A stretch of DNA of 64,000 nucleotides from Leptospira hartskeerlii (lineage in GTDB: Bacteria; Spirochaetota; Leptospiria; Leptospirales; Leptospiraceae), in assembly GCF_002811475.1 (NCBI RefSeq), contig NZ_NPDL01000007.1, positions 202,031 through 266,030 of the forward strand, read 5' to 3'. Of this stretch, positions 1 to 9,352 are shown one piece after another. The notes under the pieces are model-generated. The model was not told where the DNA came from, ran no database searches, and saw only the letters and a list, made by a program, of their open reading frames with translations. Made by a program: the position numbers and the translations under genes. Every line of letters begins with the position of its first letter. The stretch's first letter is position 1.

Positions 1-107
1 GGGGCGGGGGCTTCCTAAAAACCTATATTTTGTCTCAAAAATCCCGAATTCCCCTGAGGATTTTTAGGGAATGGTCGATAGGTAAAGGGATCGAGGTATA
101 AACTCAA

Positions 108-905
108 ATGATGCGTTCCCTTTGGACTGCCGCGACCGGAATGATCGCTCAGCAATTTCACATAGATACAATTTCCAACAACTTGGCAAACGTGAATACC
201 ACCGGTTTTAAAAAGAACCGTGCGGATTTTGAGGACTTAGTTTACCAACATATGGTATTGGCAGGAACTCCAGCCACTTCCGTGAGCGAAATTCCTACAG
301 GTGTGAATGTGGGCCACGGGGTTAGGGCGGCAGCCTCTCAAAAATTATTCGAGATCGGTTCTTTTCAGGCGACCGGAAACAAACTCGACCTTGCAATCAC
401 AAGCGAGATGGGATTTTTCAAGATCCAAATGCCTGATGGTAGTTTTGCATTCACTCGTGACGGTTCTTATAAAATAGATTCTAACCAACAAGTAGTAACG
501 TCTAACGGTTATTTGTTGGAGCCACCTCTTATTCTTCCTGAGGGAGCAATCTTGAACACTTTGATGATCTCCGAGCAGGGAGAAGTGACTGTAAAGATCG
601 GGGCAGATATCCGTCCTACTGTGATCGGTCAGGTCGAATTATATCGTTTCGTGAACCCTGCGGGTCTTCAAGCAATCGGTAAAAACTTATTCCAAGAGAC
701 CGTTGCTTCCGGTCCTGAAATTCCTGGAACTCCAGGTATGGAAGGTTTCGGAAATGTTCTGCAAGGATTCTTGGAGATGTCTAACGTTAAAATCGTAGAA
801 GAGATGGTGAATATGATCGTTGCCCAAAGGGCATACGAGTCTAACTCAAAGGCCATTCAAACTTCCGATAACATGTTATCTACCGCGATCGGACTGAAAC
901 GTTAA
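108..905 (+). CDS. flgG: Flagellar distal rod protein FlgG
   Basis: FlgG builds the distal rod of the periplasmic flagellum. The 265-residue product has the family N-terminus MMRSLWTAATGMIAQQ, the [15 protein letters not shown] rod/hook signature at about residues 22-36, and the C-terminal coiled-coil motif ending in AQRAYESNSKAIQTSDNML. These terminal helices pack the rod. The length matches the usual 260-265 residues. It opens the flgG-flgA-flgH-flgI-flgJ operon and is followed after 5 bases by flgA. The start is the first of two adjacent ATG codons, with GAGG about 12 bases upstream. The 107 bases before it hold a G-rich start (bases 1-16) and no gene I can see. Confidence 0.96.
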   Translation: MMRSLWTAATGMIAQQFHIDTISNNLANVNTTGFKKNRADFEDLVYQHMVLAGTPATSVSEIPTGVNVGHGVRAAASQKLFEIGSFQATGNKLDLAITSEMGFFKIQMPDGSFAFTRDGSYKIDSNQQVVTSNGYLLEPPLILPEGAILNTLMISEQGEVTVKIGADIRPTVIGQVELYRFVNPAGLQAIGKNLFQETVASGPEIPGTPGMEGFGNVLQGFLEMSNVKIVEEMVNMIVAQRAYESNSKAIQTSDNMLSTAIGLKR

Positions 906-910
906 TTAAT

Positions 911-1819
911 ATGAGTTTCCGCTTCTTCATCCTATTCTGTATCTTAGCAGGGCTATTTGTGTCCGGTTCGGAAAAGATAGAAGGAATGGAAGCGGTTTAT
1001 CTTCGCGGAAAACTTCTCACCCAAAAGAAAGAAGTCTTACTTTCCGAGATCGCAAAACTTCCCGACGGGATGAAAGACAAAATTGTATTAAGAAATCTGA
1101 ATGCTCCAGTTGTGATCCGTCCTGAAAATTTGAAGGAAGTTCTGGCTGGGATCCCGGTTTCCGGAAAAGAAACCTTAGTTTTACCTTTGGATTCTGAATT
1201 AGATCCGGAAGAACTGGAGGAAAGCCTCAGGAAAGAAGTTTCTAAACTTCCTCAAGATAAAGAAGGGGACTTTAAAATTTCCTATTTGAATGGGGATAGA
1301 TTTGTTCCAAGCCAAGGTGTGGAACTGAAATGGGCAGGGCTTCCTCAAGTCATTCATCCTGGACAGATCGTTGCTTCTTTGGATTTTTATTTCGAGAATA
1401 GAAAAGTCCATACGCAAAGGATCAAATTTAAGTTGGAAAGAAGAATGAACGCACTCTTCGCCAAAAAAGAGATCCGCAAAGGGCAAAAACTACAAGCTGA
1501 TGATTTGGAAGAAAGAACCGTCTATATGGAAGAATCTTTTACGGATGGAATTTCGAGTAAGGATGTAGGTTCCACTGCACTCAAGGATTTACAAATAGGG
1601 GAACTTCTCCGCAAGAAACAATTTAGGTTCTTATTCGATGTGCAAAGAGGCGGGGACGTAAACCTCGTTTATACAAAGGGAAACTTGGTGGTAAAATCCA
1701 AGACAAAAGCATTAAGTTCCGGTAATATTGGGGAGATCGTTGACGTTTCGTCTCATTCCAAAGAAGGAAAAATTTCCGCAAGAGTGGTGGAGAAGGGCAC
1801 AGTCCTTTTAGAGAATTGA
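911..1819 (+). CDS. flgA: Flagellar P-ring chaperone FlgA
   Basis: FlgA is a periplasmic chaperone for assembly of the FlgI P ring. The 302-residue protein has an N-terminal signal-like segment (FFILFCILAGLFV) and, in its C-terminal half, the SAF-like region beginning NALFAKKEIRKGQKLQADDLE, followed by the GDVNLVYTKGNLVVKSKTKAL and GEIVDV segments typical of FlgA. It is longer than enteric FlgA (about 220 residues) because of an extra N-terminal half that I do not recognise. Its place between flgG and flgH supports the call. Only one base separates it from flgH, suggesting translational coupling. Confidence 0.85.
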   Translation: MSFRFFILFCILAGLFVSGSEKIEGMEAVYLRGKLLTQKKEVLLSEIAKLPDGMKDKIVLRNLNAPVVIRPENLKEVLAGIPVSGKETLVLPLDSELDPEELEESLRKEVSKLPQDKEGDFKISYLNGDRFVPSQGVELKWAGLPQVIHPGQIVASLDFYFENRKVHTQRIKFKLERRMNALFAKKEIRKGQKLQADDLEERTVYMEESFTDGISSKDVGSTALKDLQIGELLRKKQFRFLFDVQRGGDVNLVYTKGNLVVKSKTKALSSGNIGEIVDVSSHSKEGKISARVVEKGTVLLEN

Positions 1820-1820
1820 T

Positions 1821-2486
1821 ATGATCCGAAGTTTGAAATTTATACTTCCACTTTTATTTTTATCCGGAATGATCGCTCTATTTGCGCAGGATCTTTCTCA
1901 ATGGCAGGATAAAAATCCTTACTCCAGAAGCCAGAATCTGAGAGTAGGAACTGCAATATTCGTAAAATTGAAAGATGGTTTTACGGCAGAGTTCGAAATT
2001 GAATCTACTGCAGACGAAAATATCACGATCAAAGCTGTACCCGACAAAAAAGTGATCCCTGATAATCCTGCTTATAATACGGATCGTACTATCGTTCGTA
2101 AAAATAAAGGTAAGATCAAATCTCTAGGAAAACTAAAAGGAAATCTAACTGCTGTAGTGACCGCGATCGATGCGAATACAGGCCTTTTGACCTTGCAAGG
2201 ACAGCGTTCTTCTACCTATAATGGTGAACCTTCTCAAGTTATTTTGACCGGAAGATTATCTCCTGAGTTTATTGCCAGAGATAATTCAGTAGATGCGGAT
2301 CGGATAGCTGATCTACAGATCCAATTTACAGGAAGGATTGAGCCTAAAAATTTACAACCTCCTATCACTTTAAAAACTGTTAATAACCCAGACGGAACCG
2401 TGACCGTCAAAGCGGAACTTTCAGAGGAAGAAAAACAAAGATATATTCTGGAACAGTTAAACCGTTTATTGGGAGAGTCCAGATGA
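1821..2486 (+). CDS. flgH: Flagellar L-ring protein FlgH
   Basis: FlgH forms the L ring around the rod in bacteria with external flagella. The 221-residue protein has a signal peptide ending near FAQDL, then the family core: SQNLRVGTAIFVKLKDG, a middle segment with LKGNLTAVVTAIDANTGLLTLQGQR, and the ring-forming stretch VILTGRLSPEFIARDNSVDADRIADLQIQFTG (that is, the 'G.v.p.dI...N.v.s..iadl.i.y.G' pattern). The signal peptide has no cysteine, so the protein is apparently not a lipoprotein, unlike enteric FlgH. Its stop overlaps the flgI start (ATGA). Confidence 0.85.
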   Translation: MIRSLKFILPLLFLSGMIALFAQDLSQWQDKNPYSRSQNLRVGTAIFVKLKDGFTAEFEIESTADENITIKAVPDKKVIPDNPAYNTDRTIVRKNKGKIKSLGKLKGNLTAVVTAIDANTGLLTLQGQRSSTYNGEPSQVILTGRLSPEFIARDNSVDADRIADLQIQFTGRIEPKNLQPPITLKTVNNPDGTVTVKAELSEEEKQRYILEQLNRLLGESR

Positions 2487-3550
2487 AAAGAGTAATTTTC
2501 CTTTTTATAATATTCTCCATATCACTTTCCGGAGCAGAAGTCCGCTTAAAAGATCTGGCTAAGATAGAAGGGATTCGAGATAATCAGATCACTGGTTATG
2601 GGATTGTTGTTGGACTTCCTGGAACTGGGGATTCTAAGACTCCAATGACTACTGAGAGTATGAAAAACTATCTCAAAAACCTTGGAGTGGATGCGAATCT
2701 TAAGCCGGAACAGACTAAAAATATAGCATCCGTATTAATTACCGCTAATATTCCTTCATATGCTCGTAAAGGTGACAGGCTTGATGTGACTGTTTCTTCT
2801 ATTGGGGATGCAAAGTCCTTAGAGGGGGGAGTGCTTCTTCAGTCCCCTTTAAAAACTGCGAACGATAAAATTTATGCGGTTGCAAGCGGAGTGATCTCTT
2901 TCGGTGGAAAAGAGAATAGCGCGGGTGGGCTTGGAAGAGCTTCTAAAAAGACTGTTGGGATTGTTCACGCGGGTGCAATTGTAGAAACTGAATTAAAAGA
3001 AGATTTCTTTTCTAATCAAAGAGTGGTTATTCGTCTGAATAACCAAGACTTCTCTTTGATGAATAATGTAGTGAATCGTATCAAAGAAACTGTTCCTGAG
3101 AAATTCGGATTGAAGCCCGAGTCTATTCAGGCTTTAACTCCTTCTGAGATCGTGATAGAAGTGGGCGCTGGGTTCTCCGCTAAATCTCCAGGTTTACTCA
3201 ATCTTCTTTCCGACCTGGAAAACATCACTGTAGAATCCAGTTCTAAGGCAAAGGTAGTTATCAACGAAAGATCTGGCGTTATTGTGATGGGTGGAAATAT
3301 AGCAATCGATGAAGTGGCAGTTGCCAGATCGGGCTTAAGTCTTTCAGTCGCTGATAAGAACAGAAGACCTACAAGACTCAGCGGAGAAAAACCTCCTACG
3401 AAAGAATCTTTCGTGATAGAGGAGGCCACTCAGGTCTCCGATGTTGTGGAAGCATTGAACAAAGTAGGAGCTTCTACAAAAGATATTATCGCAATTTTAG
3501 AAGCATTGAAAGCAGCAGGTGCTCTTCATGCCGAACTGGAGATACAATAA
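2483..3550 (+). CDS. flgI: Flagellar P-ring protein FlgI
   Basis: FlgI polymerises into the periplasmic P ring. The 355-residue product has a short signal peptide (VIFLFIIFSISLSGA), then the highly conserved VRLKDLAKIEGIRDNQITGYG and IVVGLPGTGDS motifs, NIASVLITANIPSYARKGD, and the C-terminal VSDVVEALNKVGASTKDIIAILEALKAAGALHAELEI. The length and full set of blocks are normal for the family. It starts inside the end of flgH and its stop codon overlaps the ATG of the flgJ-like gene by one base, so the ring genes are translated as a coupled set. Confidence 0.95.
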   Translation: MKRVIFLFIIFSISLSGAEVRLKDLAKIEGIRDNQITGYGIVVGLPGTGDSKTPMTTESMKNYLKNLGVDANLKPEQTKNIASVLITANIPSYARKGDRLDVTVSSIGDAKSLEGGVLLQSPLKTANDKIYAVASGVISFGGKENSAGGLGRASKKTVGIVHAGAIVETELKEDFFSNQRVVIRLNNQDFSLMNNVVNRIKETVPEKFGLKPESIQALTPSEIVIEVGAGFSAKSPGLLNLLSDLENITVESSSKAKVVINERSGVIVMGGNIAIDEVAVARSGLSLSVADKNRRPTRLSGEKPPTKESFVIEEATQVSDVVEALNKVGASTKDIIAILEALKAAGALHAELEIQ

Positions 3551-4020
3551 TGATAGATAAAATCCAAGACTATCGATCTAAATTGGATCTTACTGAAAGA
3601 CCGGAAGTGCAAAGACTTTTACGCGAAGAAAAAAATGGTAAGCCAGGCCAAAGTTTTCCGGATCAATTAAGAGAGGAATTTAACAATACTTTATCCGGAA
3701 AAGTTTCTTCTTCCGAAGTAAGAATGCCTCATAATATTAAAGAGGAAATTGCTGCAGACCCTTATCGTAAAAAGTTATTCGATGCTTCCGGTGAATTCGA
3801 ATCTATCTTTGTAAAGATGATGTTGAAAGAAATGAAATCCACAGTTCACAAATCAGGACTCATAGACGGCGGATACGCGGAAGAAATTTTCGAAGATATG
3901 CTTTATGATGAATATTCTAAGAATTTATCTGCAAATTCTTCTTTGGGCCTGGCAGAGCAGATCTACCAATCTTTGTCTTCTAATCTTCCGCCAATTTCAA
4001 AACTGGATTCGAAAATTTAA
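3550..4020 (+). CDS. flgJ: FlgJ-type rod-binding protein (single domain)
   Basis: The 156-residue protein corresponds to the rod-binding N-terminal domain of FlgJ. The diagnostic block is at residues 77-150: LFDASGEFESIFVKMMLKEM, followed by IDGGYAEEIFEDMLYDEYS and LGLAEQIYQSL. The C-terminal muramidase domain of enteric FlgJ is absent, as is usual in spirochaetes, so another enzyme must open peptidoglycan for the rod. It is the last gene of the operon; the convergent tetR-type gene begins five bases after its stop, leaving no room for a long terminator. Confidence 0.85.
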   Translation: MIDKIQDYRSKLDLTERPEVQRLLREEKNGKPGQSFPDQLREEFNNTLSGKVSSSEVRMPHNIKEEIAADPYRKKLFDASGEFESIFVKMMLKEMKSTVHKSGLIDGGYAEEIFEDMLYDEYSKNLSANSSLGLAEQIYQSLSSNLPPISKLDSKI

Positions 4021-4025
4021 AAAGA

Positions 4026-4658
4026 TCAGTCTTCTTTCCAGGCTCTTTCGAAACCTTTAGAAGCTAACTTCTTCGCAATCTCGACCTTTACTCCAAAACT
4101 TCTAAGTACTAGAGTCATCATTTCTCTATCGTGTAGTTTATTTTTCGCCCTTCCTTCTAATATGTTCCTGATCCCGTAATGTAAGGAACCTACAAAGAGT
4201 CCTAGCGCAGTTTCTGTAGATTCAATGGAAAATTTTCCGGAAGCGGTGCCTCTTTGTAGGTCTCTCAATGGATAGCTTAAAAGCATGTCGCTCATTCTGG
4301 GTGCTACAGCTGCGATTCGGATAAGGGCCCAGGCCCAATTCGAATCCATTCTTGCTTTTTTGAAGAAATAGATTCCCGCTAACGCCATTCTTTCTGCGGG
4401 ATCATCCAAGTCCCCCATGATGGTTTCCACTTCGGATGCTAGAGATTCTATCAAAGTTAATGAGGAGGCTTCTAAAAGTTCTTCTTTGGTTTTAAAATGA
4501 TTATAAAAGGTCCCATTTGCGATTTCAGCTTCTGCAATCACATCCGAGATAGACGCTTCTCCAGCGTCCTTTCTTGCGAAAAGTTTGAGAGCCGCATTCA
4601 GGATTTGGTGCCGAGTCCGTTCTCTTTTTGGCGGTAGTTTCTTGGTAGGCGAGGCCAT
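4026..4658 (-). CDS. TetR family transcriptional regulator
   Basis: The 210-residue protein has a TetR DNA-binding domain at residues 14-60 (RHQILNAALKLFARKDAGEASISDVIAEAEIANGTFYNHFKTKEEL, in pieces), with the canonical FYNHFKTKEELL recognition helix end. The rest is a ligand-binding helical domain of low conservation. It is divergent from the aromatic hydroxylase operon, with 131 bases between start codons holding a perfect 26-bp palindrome. This arrangement suggests that it represses that operon and itself and is released by a pathway substrate or intermediate; the ligand is unknown. Confidence 0.88.
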   Translation of the reverse strand: MASPTKKLPPKRERTRHQILNAALKLFARKDAGEASISDVIAEAEIANGTFYNHFKTKEELLEASSLTLIESLASEVETIMGDLDDPAERMALAGIYFFKKARMDSNWAWALIRIAAVAPRMSDMLLSYPLRDLQRGTASGKFSIESTETALGLFVGSLHYGIRNILEGRAKNKLHDREMMTLVLRSFGVKVEIAKKLASKGFERAWKED

Positions 4659-4695
4659 AAGATATCAATATCAGATCCATTATATGACACAATTA

Positions 4696-4721
4696 CATTT
4701 TTGATAAATTTATCAAAAATG
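4696..4721. promoter_or_regulatory. Perfect 26-bp palindrome, probable TetR operator
   Basis: The half-site CATTTTTGATAAA is followed directly by its exact reverse complement. It lies between the divergent tetR-type gene and the monooxygenase gene. A partial second copy of the half-site (TTATCATTTTTGAT) falls between the -35 and -10 hexamers of the monooxygenase promoter at about 4762-4775. Both features fit a TetR dimer operator plus a lower-affinity site that would block RNA polymerase. Confidence 0.7.
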
Positions 4722-4752
4722 ATGATTTCCTTCTTAATTTCTCTTTAAGTAA

Positions 4753-4781
4753 TTGACATTTTTATCATTTTTGATTATAAC
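4753..4781 (+). promoter_or_regulatory. Sigma70-type promoter of the aromatic operon
   Basis: TTGACA at 4753-4758 and TATAAC at 4776-4781 are separated by 17 bases, close to the sigma70 consensus. Transcription would start around 4787-4789, at or next to the ATG at 4790, so the message would be leaderless or nearly so. No ribosome binding site is visible upstream of that ATG. Confidence 0.6.
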
Positions 4782-4789
4782 TTCATTTC

Positions 4790-6385
4790 ATGGAAGAAGT
4801 TGAGGAATCGGAGAAACCGAATGTTTTGATCGTAGGTGCGGGTCCGGTAGGAGTTCTGACTGCAAACCTGCTCGGAAGCGAAGGAATTCCGGTCCTGCTT
4901 ATAGATGAGAATCCAGGGATTTTGGAAATTCCAAGAGCCATTTCCTTGGACCAAGACGCTTTGAGAATTCTTCAAGCTTCCGGACTAGGAGAAGAGGCTT
5001 CTAAAATTATGCCCTCCATCTCCTGCGTAGAAATGATCTCTCCTTATGTTGGAACATTAGCTAAGATTAATTCTATGGGATCCATGGACGGACATCCTCG
5101 TTTGGTTTCGATTTATCAACCTGACTTGGAGAGACTTCTTCGAAAGGGTCTGGAAAGATTCGATCATGTAAAACTTTGGTCAGAATGTACTTATTTAACT
5201 CATATAGAATCGGATTCTGAAGTTATCGTAAAAGTAAAATGCAACGGAACTACTTATCGAATTTCGACAGGTTTTCTTTTAGGGTGTGATGGCGCTCATA
5301 GTCGGATCCGAGAGAAACAAGGATGGAAACTTAAAGGTTCTGCTTACAAGGAGGATTGGCTGATCTTAGATGTAGAAGATATGCCTAACGCTCTAGATAA
5401 GGTTGAATTTATCTGCGATCCCAAAAGACCAATCGCACACGTTCCCGGGCCAGGAAAATCCCAACGTTGGGAGTTTCTTCTTCGGAACGGAGAAACAAGG
5501 GAAGAAATGGAGAAACCGGAAAAGGTAGCGGAACTTATTCGTCCTTGGGGAGAACTCTCTTCCATGAAGATACAGAGAAAAGCCGTTTATAGATTCCAAG
5601 CAAAGACTGCGGAATGTATGGGGAAGGGACGAGTATTCTTGCTGGGAGATGCCGCTCATTTGACACCGCCATTTGCCGGCCAAGGATTGGTGAGCGGTAT
5701 GAGAGACTCTTTCAATCTTGCCTGGAAAATCGCATCCGTTTTACGTAAAGAAGCTTCTAAGGATATACTTTTAAGCTATAACGTGGAGAGAAAACCACAT
5801 GCAAAAAAGATGATACGTTTGGCAGTGTTTTTGGGTTCGATCATCATGACTAGAAGTAGGATCGCCGCTTTTTTTCGGGATTTTTTAATGAAATTTTTAT
5901 CTTTTACTCCTGCGCGTCCTTATTTATCGGATCTCAGATTAAAACCGGATAATTCTTTCGGAAAAGGTTTATTCTTAAAGAAGAATACATTAAAAAATTC
6001 TTCTATTTCTCCCGGATCTGTTTTTCCTCAAGCACCTCTCAGATTAAAAGAAGGGAATTGGGAATTGTCCGATTCTTTATTGGGCCCAAATCTCTGTATC
6101 GTCGGTTACGGGGTCCATCCTTCTCAGGTACTAAGCCAATCTTGTATTGAGATTTGGAAAAAAATGGGGGGAAGAATATTATATATTTCGAATCAACAGC
6201 AGGCTTCCGAGATTGCCTCTAATTTCGCCGAAGACGTTACTTCTTCTTTTATGAAATTTTTCGGTGGAGCGGATCGATTCGCGATCGTTCGTCCGGATAA
6301 GATTGTCGCTGCGGTCTCCTATGGAAAGGAAGTGGACGATACTGTTTTAAGATTTGCAGAAATCTATCAGGGAAAAATGCCATGA
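4790..6385 (+). CDS. FAD-dependent aromatic monooxygenase (MhpA/PheA-like)
   Basis: This flavin hydroxylase most likely adds a hydroxyl group to an aromatic ring using NAD(P)H and O2. In the 531-residue protein the ADP-binding fold is at residues 13-30 (VLIVGAGPVGVLTANLL), the GCDGAHSRIREKQG motif at about 164, and the second FAD motif RVFLLGDAAHLTPPFAGQGL at about 280. The C-terminal 130 residues resemble the thioredoxin-like tail of phenol and 3-(3-hydroxyphenyl)propionate hydroxylases. It is first in a four-gene operon and overlaps the next gene by ATGA. The true substrate cannot be read from the sequence. Confidence 0.85.
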   Translation: MEEVEESEKPNVLIVGAGPVGVLTANLLGSEGIPVLLIDENPGILEIPRAISLDQDALRILQASGLGEEASKIMPSISCVEMISPYVGTLAKINSMGSMDGHPRLVSIYQPDLERLLRKGLERFDHVKLWSECTYLTHIESDSEVIVKVKCNGTTYRISTGFLLGCDGAHSRIREKQGWKLKGSAYKEDWLILDVEDMPNALDKVEFICDPKRPIAHVPGPGKSQRWEFLLRNGETREEMEKPEKVAELIRPWGELSSMKIQRKAVYRFQAKTAECMGKGRVFLLGDAAHLTPPFAGQGLVSGMRDSFNLAWKIASVLRKEASKDILLSYNVERKPHAKKMIRLAVFLGSIIMTRSRIAAFFRDFLMKFLSFTPARPYLSDLRLKPDNSFGKGLFLKKNTLKNSSISPGSVFPQAPLRLKEGNWELSDSLLGPNLCIVGYGVHPSQVLSQSCIEIWKKMGGRILYISNQQQASEIASNFAEDVTSSFMKFFGGADRFAIVRPDKIVAAVSYGKEVDDTVLRFAEIYQGKMP

Positions 6386-7494
6386 AACAATTACCTTCTA
6401 AATGTCCTACAAGGTCGAAGGATCCTATAAGTAAGGCGAGAGATATCGCATACGTCAGGTTAGGGAGAAAAAATCCCGAGTTGACCGCCGACTATTATAA
6501 AGATTTTGGGCTTTCTCCCTTTGAGTTGTTTAAGGATAGAATTTTGTTTCATGGAGTTAGTTCCGATCTGCCCTGTTGGTCTTTGGAAAAGGCTGACAGG
6601 GACTCTTTATTGGGATTAGGATTATATATATCTTCTACGGAAGAATTTGAAAGGTTAAGACAAATGGACGGAGCCGAGGTCTGGCCTCTGGGAAGATTCG
6701 GCGCGGAGCATTTTCCTACGGTTACGATTAAGGATCCTTCCGATCTTCCCGTGGATGCGGTATTAATTCCTTCTTCTTTTTTTGAAGAAAAGGATCGGGG
6801 TGGGAAGTTTAGAAGTTGGAATAGCGACGGAAAGATCTTACGTAAAAATAAACCACAACCGTATGATGTGGGACCAGCTAAAATAAATCGGTTGGGACAT
6901 GCAGTTTTTTTAAAACAGGAATTTTTAAAGAATGCGCAGTGGTATTGCGACGTATTTGGTATGATCCCATCCGATATACAAATACTTCCGGGTTCCAAGG
7001 AACCTGTGATCGCTTTTTTAAGATGCGATTTGGGAGAAAAACTCACAGATCATCATACTATAGTGATTGCCTCCGGAATAGACGATAGATTGGAACATTG
7101 TGCTTTCGAGTTGGAAGATTTGGATGAAGTCGCGAAAGGAAGGGAATGGCTTCTGAAAAGAGGTTGGAAGCCTGCTTGGGGAATTGGAAGACATATTTTA
7201 GGAAGCCAGATATTCGATTATCAAAGAGATCCAAGCGGAATGCTCGTGGAACATTATACGGACGGAGATAAATTCGACGATACTGTTCCGGTTGGCTTTC
7301 ATCCTATCAGTAGAGAGAGCCTTTACCAATGGGGACAAGATATGCCAGAGGACTTTTTGGACACTGAGATTTCTTGGGATAAATTGATTCAGCTTGTAAA
7401 AGGGCTGTTTTTGGGAAGGAATATCGAGCTAAGGAAGCTGATACAATTGAAGAAGGTCGCAGAACGATCTCCACGAAGTTGGATTAAATATTAA
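6382..7494 (+). CDS. VOC-family extradiol ring-cleavage dioxygenase-like protein
   Basis: The 370-residue protein has two vicinal-oxygen-chelate modules, as in type I extradiol dioxygenases (about 290-310 residues, so this one is longer). The likely Fe(II) ligands are in the C-terminal module: His in RLGHAVF (about 172), His in LEHCAFE (about 239) and Glu in [10 protein letters not shown] (about 290). The N-terminal module starts at [26 protein letters not shown]. Following the hydroxylase, it would cleave a catechol-type product. The last 60 residues after GDKFDDTVP are not part of the fold. I am confident of the family, less of the reaction. Confidence 0.75.
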   Translation: MKQLPSKCPTRSKDPISKARDIAYVRLGRKNPELTADYYKDFGLSPFELFKDRILFHGVSSDLPCWSLEKADRDSLLGLGLYISSTEEFERLRQMDGAEVWPLGRFGAEHFPTVTIKDPSDLPVDAVLIPSSFFEEKDRGGKFRSWNSDGKILRKNKPQPYDVGPAKINRLGHAVFLKQEFLKNAQWYCDVFGMIPSDIQILPGSKEPVIAFLRCDLGEKLTDHHTIVIASGIDDRLEHCAFELEDLDEVAKGREWLLKRGWKPAWGIGRHILGSQIFDYQRDPSGMLVEHYTDGDKFDDTVPVGFHPISRESLYQWGQDMPEDFLDTEISWDKLIQLVKGLFLGRNIELRKLIQLKKVAERSPRSWIKY

Positions 7495-7510
7495 TAAAGA
7501 GGAATGGACT

Positions 7511-8461
7511 ATGGCTATAAATTACGTACGTTTCCAAAAAGATAAACAGATAGATTGGGCAAAATTTGCAGAAGGTAAAGTGTATCCTCTCGGACTAGGG
7601 GACATGGATACGCGCAAATTTTTGGAATTTTCCAAGACGGAAAGTGCTAATATAGGATCCAAAAGTTATAAACTTTCGGAAGTAAGTTTGCTTTCTCCGA
7701 TTTCTTCACCTTGTCAGATTATCTGCCAAGGCGCGAATTATAAACAACATCTGATAGAGTCCGGACTTGATCCAGACGATAAGAGTTATAATCTTTTTTT
7801 CACCAAATCGGATGCATCGTTGACTTCTCCTGTCGGGGAAGTGATCCGACCTAAACATGTCAAACTTCTCGATTACGAGATAGAGCTTGGTCTTGTTTTT
7901 GGAAAATCCATCGATTCTTATACGGAAGTGAACTCTCAAAATATATCAGAATATGTGGCCGCAATCTTTATGGCAAACGATGTATCCGCAAGAGATATAC
8001 AACTTCCTCAATTGCAGTGGTATAAGGGAAAATCTTACCGTACTTTTTTGCCAGCGGGTCCGGTGCTAGCCGTTTTGGAACCGGGAGACTTTGAAATATT
8101 GAATAGTTTGGAGCTGACCTTGCTCGTGAACGATAGAGTCAGACAGCATGATACTATTTCTAATTTGGTATTCAAACCTGAGGAAACTATCACTGAACTA
8201 TCTAGTTTTTGTAATATATTACCCGGAGATGTTTTGTTAACAGGCACTCCTTCTGGATGCGCTCTTAGAGCTCCGGGCAAGATGCTGCAAAAAATAGCCG
8301 GCCTTCTTTCCGAAAGAAAGAAATGGGAGCTTTTCGTAAAAGGGCAGAGTAAGCGATCCCAGTATTTGCAGCCGGGGGACGTTATTCATTCTTTCATACG
8401 GACAGCGGACCGTAGGATCGATCTGGGAGACCAATTCTTAAAGGTGGTCCAAGGATTGTGA
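7511..8461 (+). CDS. Fumarylacetoacetate hydrolase family protein
   Basis: FAH-family enzymes hydrolyse, hydrate or decarboxylate the diketo acids made by ring cleavage. In this 316-residue protein the metal-binding site is visible as [11 protein letters not shown] (about residue 121) with the downstream NDVSARD, and the fold signature [18 protein letters not shown] is near residue 240. A GAGG ribosome binding site lies at 7500-7503. The position after the dioxygenase fits processing of the ring-fission product. The stop overlaps the GTG start of the SDR gene. A stretch around residues 262-290 ([22 protein letters not shown]) is an insertion not usual in the family. Confidence 0.8.
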   Translation: MAINYVRFQKDKQIDWAKFAEGKVYPLGLGDMDTRKFLEFSKTESANIGSKSYKLSEVSLLSPISSPCQIICQGANYKQHLIESGLDPDDKSYNLFFTKSDASLTSPVGEVIRPKHVKLLDYEIELGLVFGKSIDSYTEVNSQNISEYVAAIFMANDVSARDIQLPQLQWYKGKSYRTFLPAGPVLAVLEPGDFEILNSLELTLLVNDRVRQHDTISNLVFKPEETITELSSFCNILPGDVLLTGTPSGCALRAPGKMLQKIAGLLSERKKWELFVKGQSKRSQYLQPGDVIHSFIRTADRRIDLGDQFLKVVQGL

Positions 8462-9270
8462 GTCGGATCAATTCTTTCTTTAAAGATAAGGTGGTTTGGA
8501 TTACCGGAGCCTCTTCAGGAATAGGAGAGGCATTGGCTTCGGAATTGAAAGATTCCGGGGCCAGATTAATTCTTTCCGCAAGAAGAAAAGAAGAACTAAT
8601 TCGAGTAAAAAATAAATTAGGAAAAACTGATGAAGATTGTTTGGTTCTTCCTTTCGATCTGGAAAATTATTCTTCTATGGAAAGTCTGCCTGATCAAGCG
8701 ATCCTGAAATTCGGTAAAGTGGATGTTCTGATCAATAATGGAGGGATTAGTCAACGGTCTTTAGCGCATGAAACTTCCATCTCTGCATACGAGTCCCTTT
8801 TAAAGGTGAATTTTTTAGGGAATATCGGATTAACTATAGCCTTACTTCCCCATTTTAGAAAAAGAAAAAAAGGTTGGGTGGTCTCTATCTCAAGTGTCGC
8901 AGGAAAATTCGGAGTTCCACTTAGAACCGGCTATTCTGCAACTAAGTTCGCGTTAACTGGATTTTATGAGGCGCTTAGAGCGGAAAATAGTCCTAATAAT
9001 TTGAAAGTATTGCTCGTTTATCCTGGATTTGTAAAAACTAAAATATCGAAGAATGCACTCTCTGGGAACGGGTCTAAACATGGAAAAATGGATAATGCAA
9101 TCCTGAAAGGAATCGATCCTAAGGAATGTGCAACCGAAATTCTGAATGCGATCGTGTCTGAAAAAAACGAAGTAATCATTGCAGGCACGAAAGAAAGATT
9201 TGGGATCTTCTTACATAAATATTTCCCAAAGCTATTCGCAATATTTTTGACTAAGGCTTCAGTCACCTAA
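8458..9270 (+). CDS. Short-chain dehydrogenase/reductase (SDR)
   Basis: This 270-residue classical SDR has the cofactor motif [12 protein letters not shown] at about residue 15, NNGG (in place of NNAG) at about 93, the catalytic Ser in SISSVAG, and YSATKFA (Tyr-x-x-x-Lys) at about 158. The start is GTG, overlapping the FAH stop by four bases, so it is the last gene of the aromatic operon. The C-terminal [15 protein letters not shown] stretch resembles membrane-associated SDRs of the DHRS7/YqjQ type. The substrate is unknown; it may act on an alcohol or keto intermediate of the pathway. Confidence 0.85.
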   Translation: MSRINSFFKDKVVWITGASSGIGEALASELKDSGARLILSARRKEELIRVKNKLGKTDEDCLVLPFDLENYSSMESLPDQAILKFGKVDVLINNGGISQRSLAHETSISAYESLLKVNFLGNIGLTIALLPHFRKRKKGWVVSISSVAGKFGVPLRTGYSATKFALTGFYEALRAENSPNNLKVLLVYPGFVKTKISKNALSGNGSKHGKMDNAILKGIDPKECATEILNAIVSEKNEVIIAGTKERFGIFLHKYFPKLFAIFLTKASVT

Positions 9271-9352
9271 CGATTGGAAATCTATGGACACTTTGAGTTA
9301 TAACGCTCGGGATACTTTTTCCGGCGATATCACTTCTCATGCTCGCGACTTT

